This document shows positions 35,562 to 44,248 of a DNA stretch of 64,000 nucleotides, piece after piece (position 1 is the first letter of the stretch; each line of letters starts with the position of its first letter). Below the pieces are notes generated by a model. That model ran no database searches and had not been told where the DNA came from. It saw only the letters and a list, made by a program, of their open reading frames with translations. The translations under genes were made by a program, and so were the position numbers. The DNA is taken from NCBI GenBank assembly GCA_002021875.1, contig CP018627.1, positions 62,001 to 126,000 on the forward strand, read 5' to 3'. The stretch comes from Streptomyces hygroscopicus (GTDB lineage Bacteria > Actinomycetota > Actinomycetes > Streptomycetales > Streptomycetaceae).

Positions 35562-35764
35562 CGGCGCTGTCCGCGGGGCGCTGATCCGAAGCCGCGGGGC
35601 GCGGGGGCGGCTGCGGCCGGCCGGTCCGGCGGCGGCGGCGCGGTACGGCGCCGCATGGCGGCCGGTGGCGCCCCGTCAGCCCGGCGCGGGCGCGCAGGCC
35701 CCGGGGGTGTCGGTGGTGGGTGGGATCCTGGTGCGGGCGAGCGTCTGCGGCAAGGGGGCCGGTG

Positions 35765-37450
35765 GTGGCGGTGGAGTGGGAGCGGGTCGGGGAGCCGGGG
35801 TTCAGCCGGATCGTTGAGGCGCTGGTGCACCGGATGTATGCCGCGTCCGCGACGGTGGAGGCGGTCAACGGGCGCGGCGGCGACGCTGGTGTCGACATCA
35901 AGGCCACCAGCGGGTCCCGGGTGCGGATCTTCCAGCTGAAGTACTACCTCGACGGTTTCCCGACCGCGTCGTTCAAAGGGCGGCGCAAGGCGATCACGAA
36001 GTCGTTCACGCGGGCGGTGATGAGCCAGCAGCCGTGGGAGTGGGTGCTGGTTGTGCCGTCCACGCTGACCCCGTCGGAGCGGACGTTCGTGAACTCGTTG
36101 GGGACCGCGCTGAAGGTGCGGGTGCGGGTGTGGGACCGGGCGAAGCTGGATGGCCTGATGGCCGCCAACGCGGACCTGGAAGCCTCCTTCACCCGGGACC
36201 AGCTGTTCCAGGCGGCGCAGGTCTACGGGCAGGAGCGGGCGCTGCTGATGGACGGGGTGCGGGATGTGTCCGCCCGGGTGGCAGCGCTGGGGCGGCAGGT
36301 TGATGGGCTGGATGACCATTGGACGGTGGACTTCGCCCGGCAGGGCGAGACGGTAGTGCACATGCTGCGCGGTAAGCACCCGCGGGCCCAGGAGGTCTCG
36401 CCGGTGGAGATCACGCTGACCGGTAGCGGCCCGTTGGCGCCGGAGCTCGCCCAGGCCGTGCGGCGGAGTCTGGGTTTTGGGCTGCCGGAGGAAGTGGTAC
36501 TGCCGCGCGGGGCGTTGGAGAGCATGACGGTGACCGGGCCGGAATGGCTGTCGGGGGTACACCGGGATGTCGAGGTCCGGTGGCGGCCAGCGGAGGGGGA
36601 CGGGCTGGCCGAGACGGACGTGGAGGTGGTCTTCCTCGACGGCCAGCAGGTCACCGCCTCCTACCCGGGCTCACTGGGCCACATGGGACGCGGCAGCATT
36701 GGCCGGTCGGTGAACGTGGAACTGGTCGGTGGCAGCATGCAGTTGCTCGTCCCCGACTCCGCCGGGGCTCCAGCGTCATTGCAGTTCACCTTCTCGCTGG
36801 AGGGGCTGGAGCCCGCGGCCGCCCTGCGACTGCTGCGGATCCACCAGCGCATCCAGGCAGGCGGCGCGTTCGAGATCCGTACGCGCACAGGCGTCGTCGG
36901 GAGCGGTGACCTGCCGCCCAAGCCCGAGTCCGCGCGCCGGGAGGTCGCGGAGGTGTGCGGCTACATCGAGGACCTGGAGGCGGTGCAGCGCCACTGCGAG
37001 CAGTACTTTCCCGTTCCCGACGAGCTGACCTCGGTCGACCGGATCGCTTTGCGAATGGCGCGTCTGCTCCTCGAGGGACAGTGCGTGATCTCCCCGTTCC
37101 TGCCCAAGGTGGGCGTCACGCTGAACGGCCAGGACTCCCCCGTCGTGCGGGCCCTGCTCAGCGGCGAGCCGCACGCTATGCAGGCGGGGTGCGAGGAGTT
37201 CGCCATCATGCTCGCCGGACGGCGCCTGGACTTGGGCCCGGTGCTCTGCTTCCATCCTCGCGTCGCTGCCGACGGGGAAGAGGCCCAGCGGGCTCTGGCC
37301 GCCCTGGAGATCGGGCGTGGCGATGGCCAGGAGATCACTATGCGGCCTGAAGACGGAGAACGTTTCCGTCTCCTGCTGCAGCGCGCCGCAACCGGAGACG
37401 TCCCCGTGCCCGTGCCTCTGGGACTGCGCGGCTTCCCCGAACCCCGCTGA
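35765..37450 (+). CDS. Mrr-like PD-(D/E)xK nuclease-domain protein, probable defence gene
   Basis: The product has 561 residues from a GTG start with AAGGGGG six bases upstream (GTG at 35762 and 35771 are alternatives). The first 150 residues form a restriction-endonuclease-like fold: RIVEALVHRMYAASA, then GRGGDAGVDIKA (Asp44), then VRIFQLKYY (Gln57-x-Lys59). This D...QxK pattern is the Mrr branch in which Gln replaces Glu, usual for DNA-cleaving sensors. A large unassigned beta-rich C-terminal region follows (about 200-560), which could sense a ligand or bind a partner. It sits as a single gene between the intron/IS256 and the AlbA-domain gene. Cleavage activity and specificity are inferred. 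Confidence 0.72.
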   Translation: MAVEWERVGEPGFSRIVEALVHRMYAASATVEAVNGRGGDAGVDIKATSGSRVRIFQLKYYLDGFPTASFKGRRKAITKSFTRAVMSQQPWEWVLVVPSTLTPSERTFVNSLGTALKVRVRVWDRAKLDGLMAANADLEASFTRDQLFQAAQVYGQERALLMDGVRDVSARVAALGRQVDGLDDHWTVDFARQGETVVHMLRGKHPRAQEVSPVEITLTGSGPLAPELAQAVRRSLGFGLPEEVVLPRGALESMTVTGPEWLSGVHRDVEVRWRPAEGDGLAETDVEVVFLDGQQVTASYPGSLGHMGRGSIGRSVNVELVGGSMQLLVPDSAGAPASLQFTFSLEGLEPAAALRLLRIHQRIQAGGAFEIRTRTGVVGSGDLPPKPESARREVAEVCGYIEDLEAVQRHCEQYFPVPDELTSVDRIALRMARLLLEGQCVISPFLPKVGVTLNGQDSPVVRALLSGEPHAMQAGCEEFAIMLAGRRLDLGPVLCFHPRVAADGEEAQRALAALEIGRGDGQEITMRPEDGERFRLLLQRAATGDVPVPVPLGLRGFPEPR

Positions 37451-37875
37451 GAACCCGACGGCCTGCCCATGGGCATCGGTCGCTGCCTCCAGACAGGCAT
37501 ATCACTGCTGGTCAGATGCTTCAGGCAGGGGCATGTAGCGACCGAAGCGACTGGCCTTGGGGGTGACCTTGTTCGCGTGTGTGATGTCGTCGCCTGTAGG
37601 GCTGCCCCGGGAGGGGTACGCAGCATGGTGGCCCGGGCGGGTGGGCGGGTGGAGTGTCTCCCCGGTCCTCGCCGCGGAAGGCGCCCTGCCCCGGGCTGGA
37701 ACGGCGGGCTGGTACGCCGTGGGGCCTTGGATCCGAAGACGCGAGACCGCGCATGCGCCTTCGATCAAGAGGTACCCCTGGATGAGGCGGTGGAGGTGGT
37801 CTCGACCGTCCGGATCCCCGTAGGGCCGAACAACGACAGGCGCCTGGGGTGCTATCGGTGATGTCGCTCGTCCGA
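37451..37875. other. Gap without a supported gene
   Basis: Both strands have open frames that extend into this segment (for example minus-strand THANKVTPKASRFGRYMPLP at 37510-37580), but none has a recognisable family, start or ribosome site. The gap separates the convergent nuclease-domain gene and AlbA-domain gene. No strong hairpin was seen. Confidence 0.4.
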
Positions 37876-39153
37876 CTACAGGTAGACGGTGATACCGAAC
37901 TGGTGCATCAGGTCGGTGAAGGTCTCCTGGGCGCTCATACGCAGGGCTTCGTCCTCGTCGGCGGGGGTCGTCAGGGCGGTCACGGGCTGGATGCGGCGGG
38001 GCTGGCGGGCCTGCTCGGGGATGGTCCTGAAGCTGCCGTACTCGGTGATGACCGGGGTCAGGGGCACCGGTTCGGCGGTGGTGATGGCTGTGGTGACGTG
38101 GACGGAGCTGTCCACGCCCAGGTGGCGGGCGAGTTCGTGGGCGAGGGCCAGGGCATCGCGGCAGCTGGCTCCGACGACGTCCGCATCGACCAGGACGTTC
38201 CGCGTCGCCGAGTCTGCCGCGTCGCTGTCCCGCAGGGCCTTCCAAGACAGGTTGACGGCGAGGGCAGTGCTGCCGTCATGGTGTAGCTCGGCGTAGATCT
38301 CCCGGCCCGTCCGCAGGGGCAGAGTGCTGAAGACCCAGCGGCGCAGCCCGGGCCGGGGGTTGGACAGGACGATGTCGAGTCCCGTCAGCGGGCCCACGGT
38401 CTGACGGTTACTCGTCAGGCGTTGGGAGCGGGCCCGTGCGGTCGTGCACAGGTCGGGGGCTTTCTCCCGGGCGAGGGGTGGTGCGGTGCGGGGCAGCGGC
38501 CGTTCCGGCCGGGCGACGGCGACGAACCAGGCGGAGGGTTCGGCTTGTTCGGGAAGGACGCTGTCCAGAGCGTGGGCGAGGAGCCGGTCGGTCTCGTCCT
38601 GGGCGTGCTGGGTGCGGGTGAAGCGGTCCCGGTAGGCGCGTTCGATCTGGTGCTCGGCCATCCAGGCGGTGTGGTCGGCGTCCCGGTAGGGGACGACGGC
38701 GGCCTGCTGGTCCTTGTCCTTGGCGGCGGTTCCGTAGACGTGGTGGGGGGCCATGGGGCTGGCGGGGATGTCGATGACCAGGAAGCTGATGGTGCCGTCG
38801 GGTGAGGTGAGGGTGGTGAAGGTGAGGTCGGGAAGGTAGGGCTGGACGTGGTTACGGATCCACTGCGCGTACTGCTGGGTGTTGACCTCGTCGGGGTCGA
38901 TGCCGACCGGCTTCGTGGTCTTGTCCGTGACGCCGTAGATGAGCAGCCCGCCGCGGGTGTTGGCCATTGCGGCGACGTCCTTGGCCAGCTCGTTCCAGCG
39001 GCCGTCCTGTGGTGGTCGGGGCAGGAACTGCTTCCAGTCGAGGTCGTCGGACTCGACCAGGTTGGTGTCCGCGGCCTTCTTGACCATGTCGAAGGTGAGC
39101 GGGCCGGGCGGGGCACCGAGGTACTCGTGCAGTCGCGTCCAGGAACGGGCCAT
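37876..39153 (-). CDS. AlbA_2/Schlafen-type ATP-binding domain protein
   Basis: The product has 425 residues from MARSWTRLHEYLGAPPGPL; longer in-frame starts read no family sequence. Residues 30-150 match the AlbA_2 (Schlafen core) domain: ESDDLDWKQFL, then NELAKDVAAMANTRGGLLIY, GVTD, and FLVIDIPASPMAPHHVYG. The remaining about 270 residues are unassigned. In bacteria this domain occurs in regulators and in nucleic-acid-acting defence proteins. Its position beside a Mrr-like protein and near the TIR/SLATT locus suggests a defence or regulatory role; the acidic E-x-D-x-K set could be catalytic. Confidence 0.8.
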   Translation of the reverse strand: MARSWTRLHEYLGAPPGPLTFDMVKKAADTNLVESDDLDWKQFLPRPPQDGRWNELAKDVAAMANTRGGLLIYGVTDKTTKPVGIDPDEVNTQQYAQWIRNHVQPYLPDLTFTTLTSPDGTISFLVIDIPASPMAPHHVYGTAAKDKDQQAAVVPYRDADHTAWMAEHQIERAYRDRFTRTQHAQDETDRLLAHALDSVLPEQAEPSAWFVAVARPERPLPRTAPPLAREKAPDLCTTARARSQRLTSNRQTVGPLTGLDIVLSNPRPGLRRWVFSTLPLRTGREIYAELHHDGSTALAVNLSWKALRDSDAADSATRNVLVDADVVGASCRDALALAHELARHLGVDSSVHVTTAITTAEPVPLTPVITEYGSFRTIPEQARQPRRIQPVTALTTPADEDEALRMSAQETFTDLMHQFGITVYL

Positions 39154-39635
39154 GCAGGGCACCCTACGGCTCGTCACTGACATGGTGCGCCGGGCCGATC
39201 CCGGCCGACGTCGCCGCGGTGCGGCCGTCACCGGACGTCGGGGGCTGCGGGATTGAGCAGAGCGATCGTGCCTACGGACGTGTCCGCCCGGAACACGCGG
39301 CGCGCGGTTCTGCCGCCTTGGTCGGCGACGTCACGTCATGCCCAGACCGGCGGGGACTGCTCCTCCCGGAGTAGTCGCGCACTCGGCCATATATGTCGGA
39401 GCATGCCACCTGGCCTGCGGCGATGCGCGACGCAAAGTGGCACGTATGTTTCGCGGCAGGCGTCTGGGCCGAAGATGTTAGGCCGCGCCGGGCTGCCACG
39501 ATCAGCCGGTCGGCGCGGTCGGCGGGCGCCCTCGCCGCGCGGACTCGATTCCCCCCGTTATCTTCTTGGCGGTCCTGCAAGAGGGCCGCTGGCCTCCGGG
39601 CCCGGCATGACTGTTCCCCCCTGTCGAAGGCATGA
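39154..39635. other. Gap without a supported gene
   Basis: No frame shows family similarity or a good ribosome site. The last ten bases (39626-39635, GAAGGCATGA) are the target duplication of the IS4 element. Confidence 0.5.
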
Positions 39636-41034
39636 CAATGCCGTTGCTTTTGGGTCACTCCCATCGATGGTTCAGGGTGACTGTGACCGGGGGCCGGCGT
39701 CGGCTGGCTGGTTCGCCTGGGGCTTTGCTGCCGTATGGGGTGATGCACGATCTCACCTTGCGTGGGCAGTCACGGGGCCGACGTGGTGGCAGCAGGCTGC
39801 GGCCGATCTCCGTGCAGGCAAGACGACGGTCACGCCTGCGGGCGGAGGGGGGAAAATCCGCCGGGCGCGATCACGGTGCGGCGGACAACGTTCAGGGCCC
39901 GGGTGAACGAGGTCCGCTCGGCGACACTTTGGTGGAGCCGGGCCGCCTCGTTCAGCAGGTCCCTGGTCGCGTGGTGCACGATCAGGTGCGCGTAGATCTC
40001 CTGCCGCACCCCGTCCGGGGTCTGGGACCGCAGGACTGGCCTGCCGCGCTGATGGGTCTTGATCTCGTCGAAGACGAGCTCGATCTCCCATCTGCGCGCA
40101 TACAGTGCCGCAAGCTCGGCGGCCGGATACTGCTCGTGGTCGAGCAGGCTGGTGATGAGTCGGACCACGTCGGCCTGGCCGTCGACCCGGTACTCGATCA
40201 CCCGGACCCGGACCGGCGGGGCCTTGACGGTGCCGGCGGCCTTGCTGTGCTTGTTCGCCTCGATCCGGGCCAGGTAGCTGCCATCGGGCAGGACGTCCTC
40301 GACCCGACGAGCCTTACGTCGCTCGATCCGCCACAGCAGGTGAGCTCCCTGGTCGCGCAGCCGGTGCCACCGCGCCAGGCCCCAGAGACCGCGGTCAGCC
40401 AAGACCAGGGAGCCTGGGCCGATATGGGCTTCCAGCTCGTCGGACACGATCCGTTCGGAGTCCTTGAAACCGCCGATCACGGCGTCCAGCACCGCGTGCG
40501 TCGAGCACTCCGCCACCGCGACCACCCGTGCCTGCGGGTATCCCATCGGACTGCGCTGAGAGCCGGACTTGCCGAAGGCCTCGAGATTTCCGGCGGAGTC
40601 CGGCACGGCCAGGAGCGTTCCGTCCAGAGCGAGTACCCGCATCCCGCAAAATAGCTCCGGACCCGCGCCCAGCGGCCGTGCCACCGCGCGGAACAGTTCA
40701 CGCATCACCGTCCAGCCCAGCCGCTGCCGAGCCCTGGTCAGCGAGGACTTGTTCACCCCGGTCCATGGCCGGAGAGTCGACTCACCAGCCTTCACCAGCC
40801 GCAGCACCTCAAGGTAATCCGCCTGCGGGAAGAGACACATGGCGAGGACGAAGTACACGGTGAACCGCGCGGACAGCAACCGGCGGCGTTTCTCCTTTCG
40901 GCCTTCGTCCCCGACGACCCGGTCCACCAGCTCTGGAGGGCAGGACTGGGTCAAGATCCCCAGCCCCAACCGCTCCAGCCTCGATATCAGCACACCGGCT
41001 CAACCGGCCGGACCCCACAAAGGCAACGGCATTG
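39636..41034 (-). mobile_element. IS4-family insertion sequence with a 10-bp target duplication
   Basis: The ends CAATGCCGTTGC (39636-39647) and GCAACGGCATTG (41023-41034) are perfect inverted repeats and extend imperfectly inward. GAAGGCATGA at 39626-39635 is repeated directly at 41035-41044, a 10-bp duplication typical of the IS4 family. The element carries one intact transposase and looks recently inserted. Confidence 0.9.
39830..40993 (-). CDS. IS4-family transposase, intact
   Basis: The protein has 387 residues. The N-terminal region (LERLGLGILTQSCPPELVDR, RFTVYFVLAMCLFPQADYLE) is followed by the DDE residues in VLALDGTLLAVPDS and LVLADRGLWGLARWH. The Y-(2)-R-(3)-E-(6)-K signature of the family reads YARRWEIELVFDEIK, near residue 310. 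No internal stop is present, and together with the clean target duplication this suggests a functional element. Confidence 0.92.
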   Translation of the reverse strand: MLISRLERLGLGILTQSCPPELVDRVVGDEGRKEKRRRLLSARFTVYFVLAMCLFPQADYLEVLRLVKAGESTLRPWTGVNKSSLTRARQRLGWTVMRELFRAVARPLGAGPELFCGMRVLALDGTLLAVPDSAGNLEAFGKSGSQRSPMGYPQARVVAVAECSTHAVLDAVIGGFKDSERIVSDELEAHIGPGSLVLADRGLWGLARWHRLRDQGAHLLWRIERRKARRVEDVLPDGSYLARIEANKHSKAAGTVKAPPVRVRVIEYRVDGQADVVRLITSLLDHEQYPAAELAALYARRWEIELVFDEIKTHQRGRPVLRSQTPDGVRQEIYAHLIVHHATRDLLNEAARLHQSVAERTSFTRALNVVRRTVIAPGGFSPLRPQA

Positions 41035-41044
41035 GAAGGCATGA

Positions 41045-41227
41045 CCTGGGGGGTGGTGTCACCGGGCCCGAGGGGTGCCGTGGGAGACGCTGATGAGAGG
41101 TCCGACTACCGCCTGGCCTGGTGCAATGCCTGGCCGCTTGCGGGCGGCAGGTCTGCATAACGTGGATGCGCGCATACGACGCCAACGCCCTGGCCAGCAC
41201 CACACGAACCCGGTTCGGGAGGATGAG
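41045..41227 (+). ncRNA. IS110 left-end non-coding region, possible bridge RNA locus
   Basis: About 180 bases of GC-rich, inverted-repeat-containing sequence separate the IS4 target repeat from the IS110 transposase start. In IS110 elements the long non-coding end upstream of the transposase encodes the bridge (seek) RNA that pairs with donor and target. Position and size fit, but the internal loops could not be identified by eye, so this is inference from family knowledge. Confidence 0.35.
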
Positions 41228-42430
41228 TTGGACGACATCGACGACGTGGGCGTCTTCCTCGGCCTGGACGTCGGCAAGAGCGCACATCACGGGCACGGCC
41301 TCACCCCGGCCGGCAAGAAGGTCTTCGACAAGCAGCTGCCCAACAGCGAGCCGAAGCTGCGGGCCGTCTTCGACAAGCTGGCCGCGAAGTTCGGCACCGC
41401 GCTGGTGATCGTGGACCAGCCCGCCTCGATCGGCGCCCTCCCTCTGACAGTCGCACGGGATACCGGCTGCAAGGTCGCCTACCTGCCCGGACTCGCGATG
41501 CGCCGGATCGCCGACCTGTATCCGGGCGAGGCGAAGACCGACGCGAAGGACGCCGCAGTGATCGCGGACGCAGCCCGGACGATGCCGCACACCCTGCGCT
41601 CGCTGGAACTGACCGACGAGATCACCGCCGAGCTGACCGTGCTGGTCGGCTTCGACCAGGACCTGGCGGCCGAGGCCACCCGCACCTCCAACCGGATACG
41701 CGGCCTGCTCACCCAGTTCCACCCCAGCCTGGAGCGCGTCCTCGGGCCGCGCCTGGACCACCAGGCCGTGACCTGGCTGCTGGAACGCTACGGTTCCCCG
41801 GCCAGCTTGCGAAGGGCCGGTCGTCGCAGGCTCGTTGAGGTGATCAGGCCCAAAGCCCCGCGCATGGCCGCCCGGCTGATCGACGAGGTCTTCGACGCCC
41901 TCGACGATCAGACCGTCGTGGTCCCGGGCACCGGCACCCTGGACGTCGTGATCCCGTCCCTGGCCCGCTCGCTCGCGGCCGTCCACGAACAGCGACGAGC
42001 CCTGGAGGCGCAGATCGGACAGCTGCTGGAGGCTCACCCTCTTTCCGCGGTCCTGACCTCGATTCCGGGGGTCGCGGTCAGGACCGCCGCCACCTTGCTG
42101 GTCACTGTCGGCGACGGCACTAGCTTCCCCACCGCCGCCCACCTGGCCTCCTACGCCGGCCTCGCCCCTACGACGAAGTCGTCGGGGACCTCCATCCACG
42201 GCGAACACGCACCACGAGGCGGCAACCGACAGCTCAAACGCGCGATGTTCCTGTCCGCGTTCGCCGCCCTGCACGATCCCGCCTCCCGCGCCTACTACGA
42301 CCGCTGCCGGGCCCGCGGGAAGACCCACACGCAGGCTCTGCTCCGCCTGGCCCGGCACCGCATCAGCGTGCTGTTCGCAATGCTCCGCGATGGCACCTTC
42401 TACGAGCCCAGAACCCCACGCCTCGCTTGA
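41228..42430 (+). CDS. IS110-family transposase (DEDD), apparently intact
   Basis: The product has about 400 residues from a TTG start (DDIDDVGVFLGLDVGK); GTG at 41246 is an alternative, and the frame is open upstream without homology. The N-terminal RuvC-like DEDD domain has GLDVGKSAHHGHGLT, VIVDQPASIGALPLTVA and EAKTDAKDAAVIADAA. The C-terminal Tnp_20 domain has LTSIPGVAVRTAATLLVTVG and LASYAGLAPTTKSSGTS with the conserved Ser nucleophile region (RGGNRQLKRAMF). It sits directly beside the IS4 element. The right end is probably within 20-30 bases of the stop codon. Confidence 0.9.
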   Translation: MDDIDDVGVFLGLDVGKSAHHGHGLTPAGKKVFDKQLPNSEPKLRAVFDKLAAKFGTALVIVDQPASIGALPLTVARDTGCKVAYLPGLAMRRIADLYPGEAKTDAKDAAVIADAARTMPHTLRSLELTDEITAELTVLVGFDQDLAAEATRTSNRIRGLLTQFHPSLERVLGPRLDHQAVTWLLERYGSPASLRRAGRRRLVEVIRPKAPRMAARLIDEVFDALDDQTVVVPGTGTLDVVIPSLARSLAAVHEQRRALEAQIGQLLEAHPLSAVLTSIPGVAVRTAATLLVTVGDGTSFPTAAHLASYAGLAPTTKSSGTSIHGEHAPRGGNRQLKRAMFLSAFAALHDPASRAYYDRCRARGKTHTQALLRLARHRISVLFAMLRDGTFYEPRTPRLA

Positions 42431-42607
42431 CGAAAGACATAGAGGCACCCCCCCGTGCAGCGCTTCCTGCGACGTGTACCGGTTCTTCGTGATCTCGTGA
42501 GAGGACTCTGTCATGTGCTGTTCCTGCGGTCGCCGCCACGGCTGCCTGCGCGGGGGCGCTCCCCCGCCGCGTGGCGTACCCTCCTGCGGGTGTCCGGAGG
42601 CCGGGCC

Positions 42608-42799
42608 GTGACCCGCCGCGGGACGAGCGGTCACGCAGCCGACCGCGTGCCCGGGGCGGCCGAACTGGCCGGGCTGACCCGATGGTTGCTGCGAGTGAAG
42701 GGCAGCAGGTCCTTCGCTGAGCTGTCCGCAGCGGCCGGTGCGGCCGGGCGGCCGGTCACGGCCGACACCCTGCGCCGTGCGCCCGCGGTACCGGCCTGA
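42608..42799 (+). pseudogene. Fragment resembling the N-terminal helices of a Streptomyces XRE/TPR regulator
   Basis: ELAGLTRWLLRVKGSRSFAE, LSAAAGAAGRPVTADTLRRA resembles the helix-turn-helix opening of Streptomyces XRE-like regulators (usually ending STLADVLRG), then stops. The remaining several hundred residues are absent. Nothing else is supported in 42431-43048; on the minus strand at 42514 a start MTESSHEITKNRYTSQEAL reads like the beginning of a gene cut off by the IS110. Confidence 0.3.
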
Positions 42800-43048
42800 T
42801 GGAGATCCAAGCCGATTGAAAATCTTGCGCCCGCGCCGGGAGGAGCGGGACCTCATGTTCGTGTGGCCGCCGCTCGCCTGCTGCACCTGTGCACCGCGGC
42901 GGCGACGTCGAGGGCGATCAAGATCTGACCCCTGCACGCCGATCGGCCGGATCCCCGCCGCGAGGTCTACCCTGACCGCGACACTCTCCGACGACAGCGC
43001 GCGGGTAATCGACTTCGGTTTGGAGACTCGTGGGACGCCATCTGCTGG

Positions 43049-44248
43049 TCACAGACGGGACAGCGGCAAGCCGGGCATCTGCGGGTGCCGAAGGTGCTGC
43101 CCGCCGTCGTAGATGTGCAGGCTGAATGTCTCCGGCCCCGGGGCCCCGGCCGCGTCGTAGGCGCTCAGCACCTGCTCGATCCGCTCCCACAGCTTCACCG
43201 GCCCGTCCTCGCACACCTCCCAGTCGCCGTTCTCGCGGGGGGTGAGCGTGGCGGCAGAGCCGGTGACGACGTCGATCAGGTGCATTACCTCGCCGATCGT
43301 GGTCGTCTGCGTGTCCGGCACCGCGCACTGGGCGAGGAATCGCAGGTGGAACGCCTCCTCGGTCGCGGCCGTGATCCGCTGCGGGGAGTGCCGAGCTATA
43401 CGCCCGGCCTCGGGCAGGGACGCGGCCCAGTGGGCGGGGTTGCCGAATGACGGCGCCGCGTGCGTGCGCGCGGACATGAAGGAGACCGTGCCGGGCAGTA
43501 TCTGGCCCTCGGCGGTGCCGTCGCCTGTGACAGTGAGCAGGACGCGGGCGTAGCCGTACAGCCAGCCGGACAGGGTGAGCAGAATCTTCCCGCCCGGCCG
43601 GGTCTGGGCGAGCAGGGCTGGGGGCACGGTGCGGAAGGAGCAGGCGGCCACGATCCGGTCGAACTTCGCCTCCGGCCAGTACCCGTACAGGCCGTCCGCC
43701 ACCGCCAGGGTCGGGGTGTAGCCGCAGCCGTAGAGTGCGCTCGCCGCCTGCTCCAGCCGGTGGGGGGCAACCTCGATGCTGGTGATGTCGGTGGAGCCGA
43801 GGCGTTCGCAGGCGAGTGCCGTGGAGTAGCCCGTGCCGGTGCCGATTTCCAGCACTGTGTGTCCTTCTTGTACGTCTGCGTCCGCCCACATGCGCACGAC
43901 CAGGGACGGCAGTGTGGACGACGAGGTCGGGGCGCCGCCGTGCCGTGGGTGCGGGGTCTTCCAGTCCGGCTCGTCGCCGTCGAACTGAGTGATCAGTGTG
44001 GTGTCGGAGTACGCGGCGGTCAGCCACCGGCCGTAGTCGAGTTCGGCGGTGACCGGCTCCCATACCGTTAGCCCCTGCTCGTCTCGCTCGTCTGCAGGCA
44101 GGTAGAAGCCCGGTGTGAACCGGTGGCGGGGCACCCGCTCGACCGCCTCCCGCCAGCCGGGATCGGCGAGCAGGCCGTTTCGTGCGAGGTCGTTCGCCAT
44201 CACATCACGCAGCCGAGCTGCGTCTGTCTCCAGGTCGGCGGGCATCAT
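43049..44248 (-). CDS. PIMT-like O-methyltransferase of a graspetide cluster
   Basis: The product has 399 residues from MMPADLETDAARLRDVMAND. The first ATG overlaps the stop of the ATP-grasp gene (ATGA), so the two are coupled. The N-terminal 50 residues end RVPRHRFTPGFYLPADE, as in protein L-isoaspartyl methyltransferases. The SAM motif is VLEIGTGTGYST (133-143), followed by ALYGCGYTPTLAVADGLYGY, and GGKILLTLSGWLYG. The length is well above plain PIMT (about 210), matching the methyltransferases of ATP-grasp RiPP clusters. In characterised graspetides such enzymes methylate an Asp and drive isoaspartate or aspartimide formation. It is the last gene of the three-gene operon. Confidence 0.85.
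   Translation of the reverse strand: MMPADLETDAARLRDVMANDLARNGLLADPGWREAVERVPRHRFTPGFYLPADERDEQGLTVWEPVTAELDYGRWLTAAYSDTTLITQFDGDEPDWKTPHPRHGGAPTSSSTLPSLVVRMWADADVQEGHTVLEIGTGTGYSTALACERLGSTDITSIEVAPHRLEQAASALYGCGYTPTLAVADGLYGYWPEAKFDRIVAACSFRTVPPALLAQTRPGGKILLTLSGWLYGYARVLLTVTGDGTAEGQILPGTVSFMSARTHAAPSFGNPAHWAASLPEAGRIARHSPQRITAATEEAFHLRFLAQCAVPDTQTTTIGEVMHLIDVVTGSAATLTPRENGDWEVCEDGPVKLWERIEQVLSAYDAAGAPGPETFSLHIYDGGQHLRHPQMPGLPLSRL

Noticed and set aside
35558..36562. Minus-strand His/Arg/Pro-rich open frame across the nuclease gene
   Set aside because: Composition typical of an antisense GC-rich shadow.
37502..38245. Minus-strand frame ending after the AlbA-domain gene
   Set aside because: Largely an alternate-frame shadow of the AlbA gene and Arg/Pro-rich; the tail is not assignable.
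41000..42937. Long minus-strand frame across the IS110 element
   Set aside because: Mostly antisense to the transposase; only a short upstream part (MTESSHEITKNRYTSQEAL from 42514) reads like natural protein and it is probably a gene start cut off by the IS.
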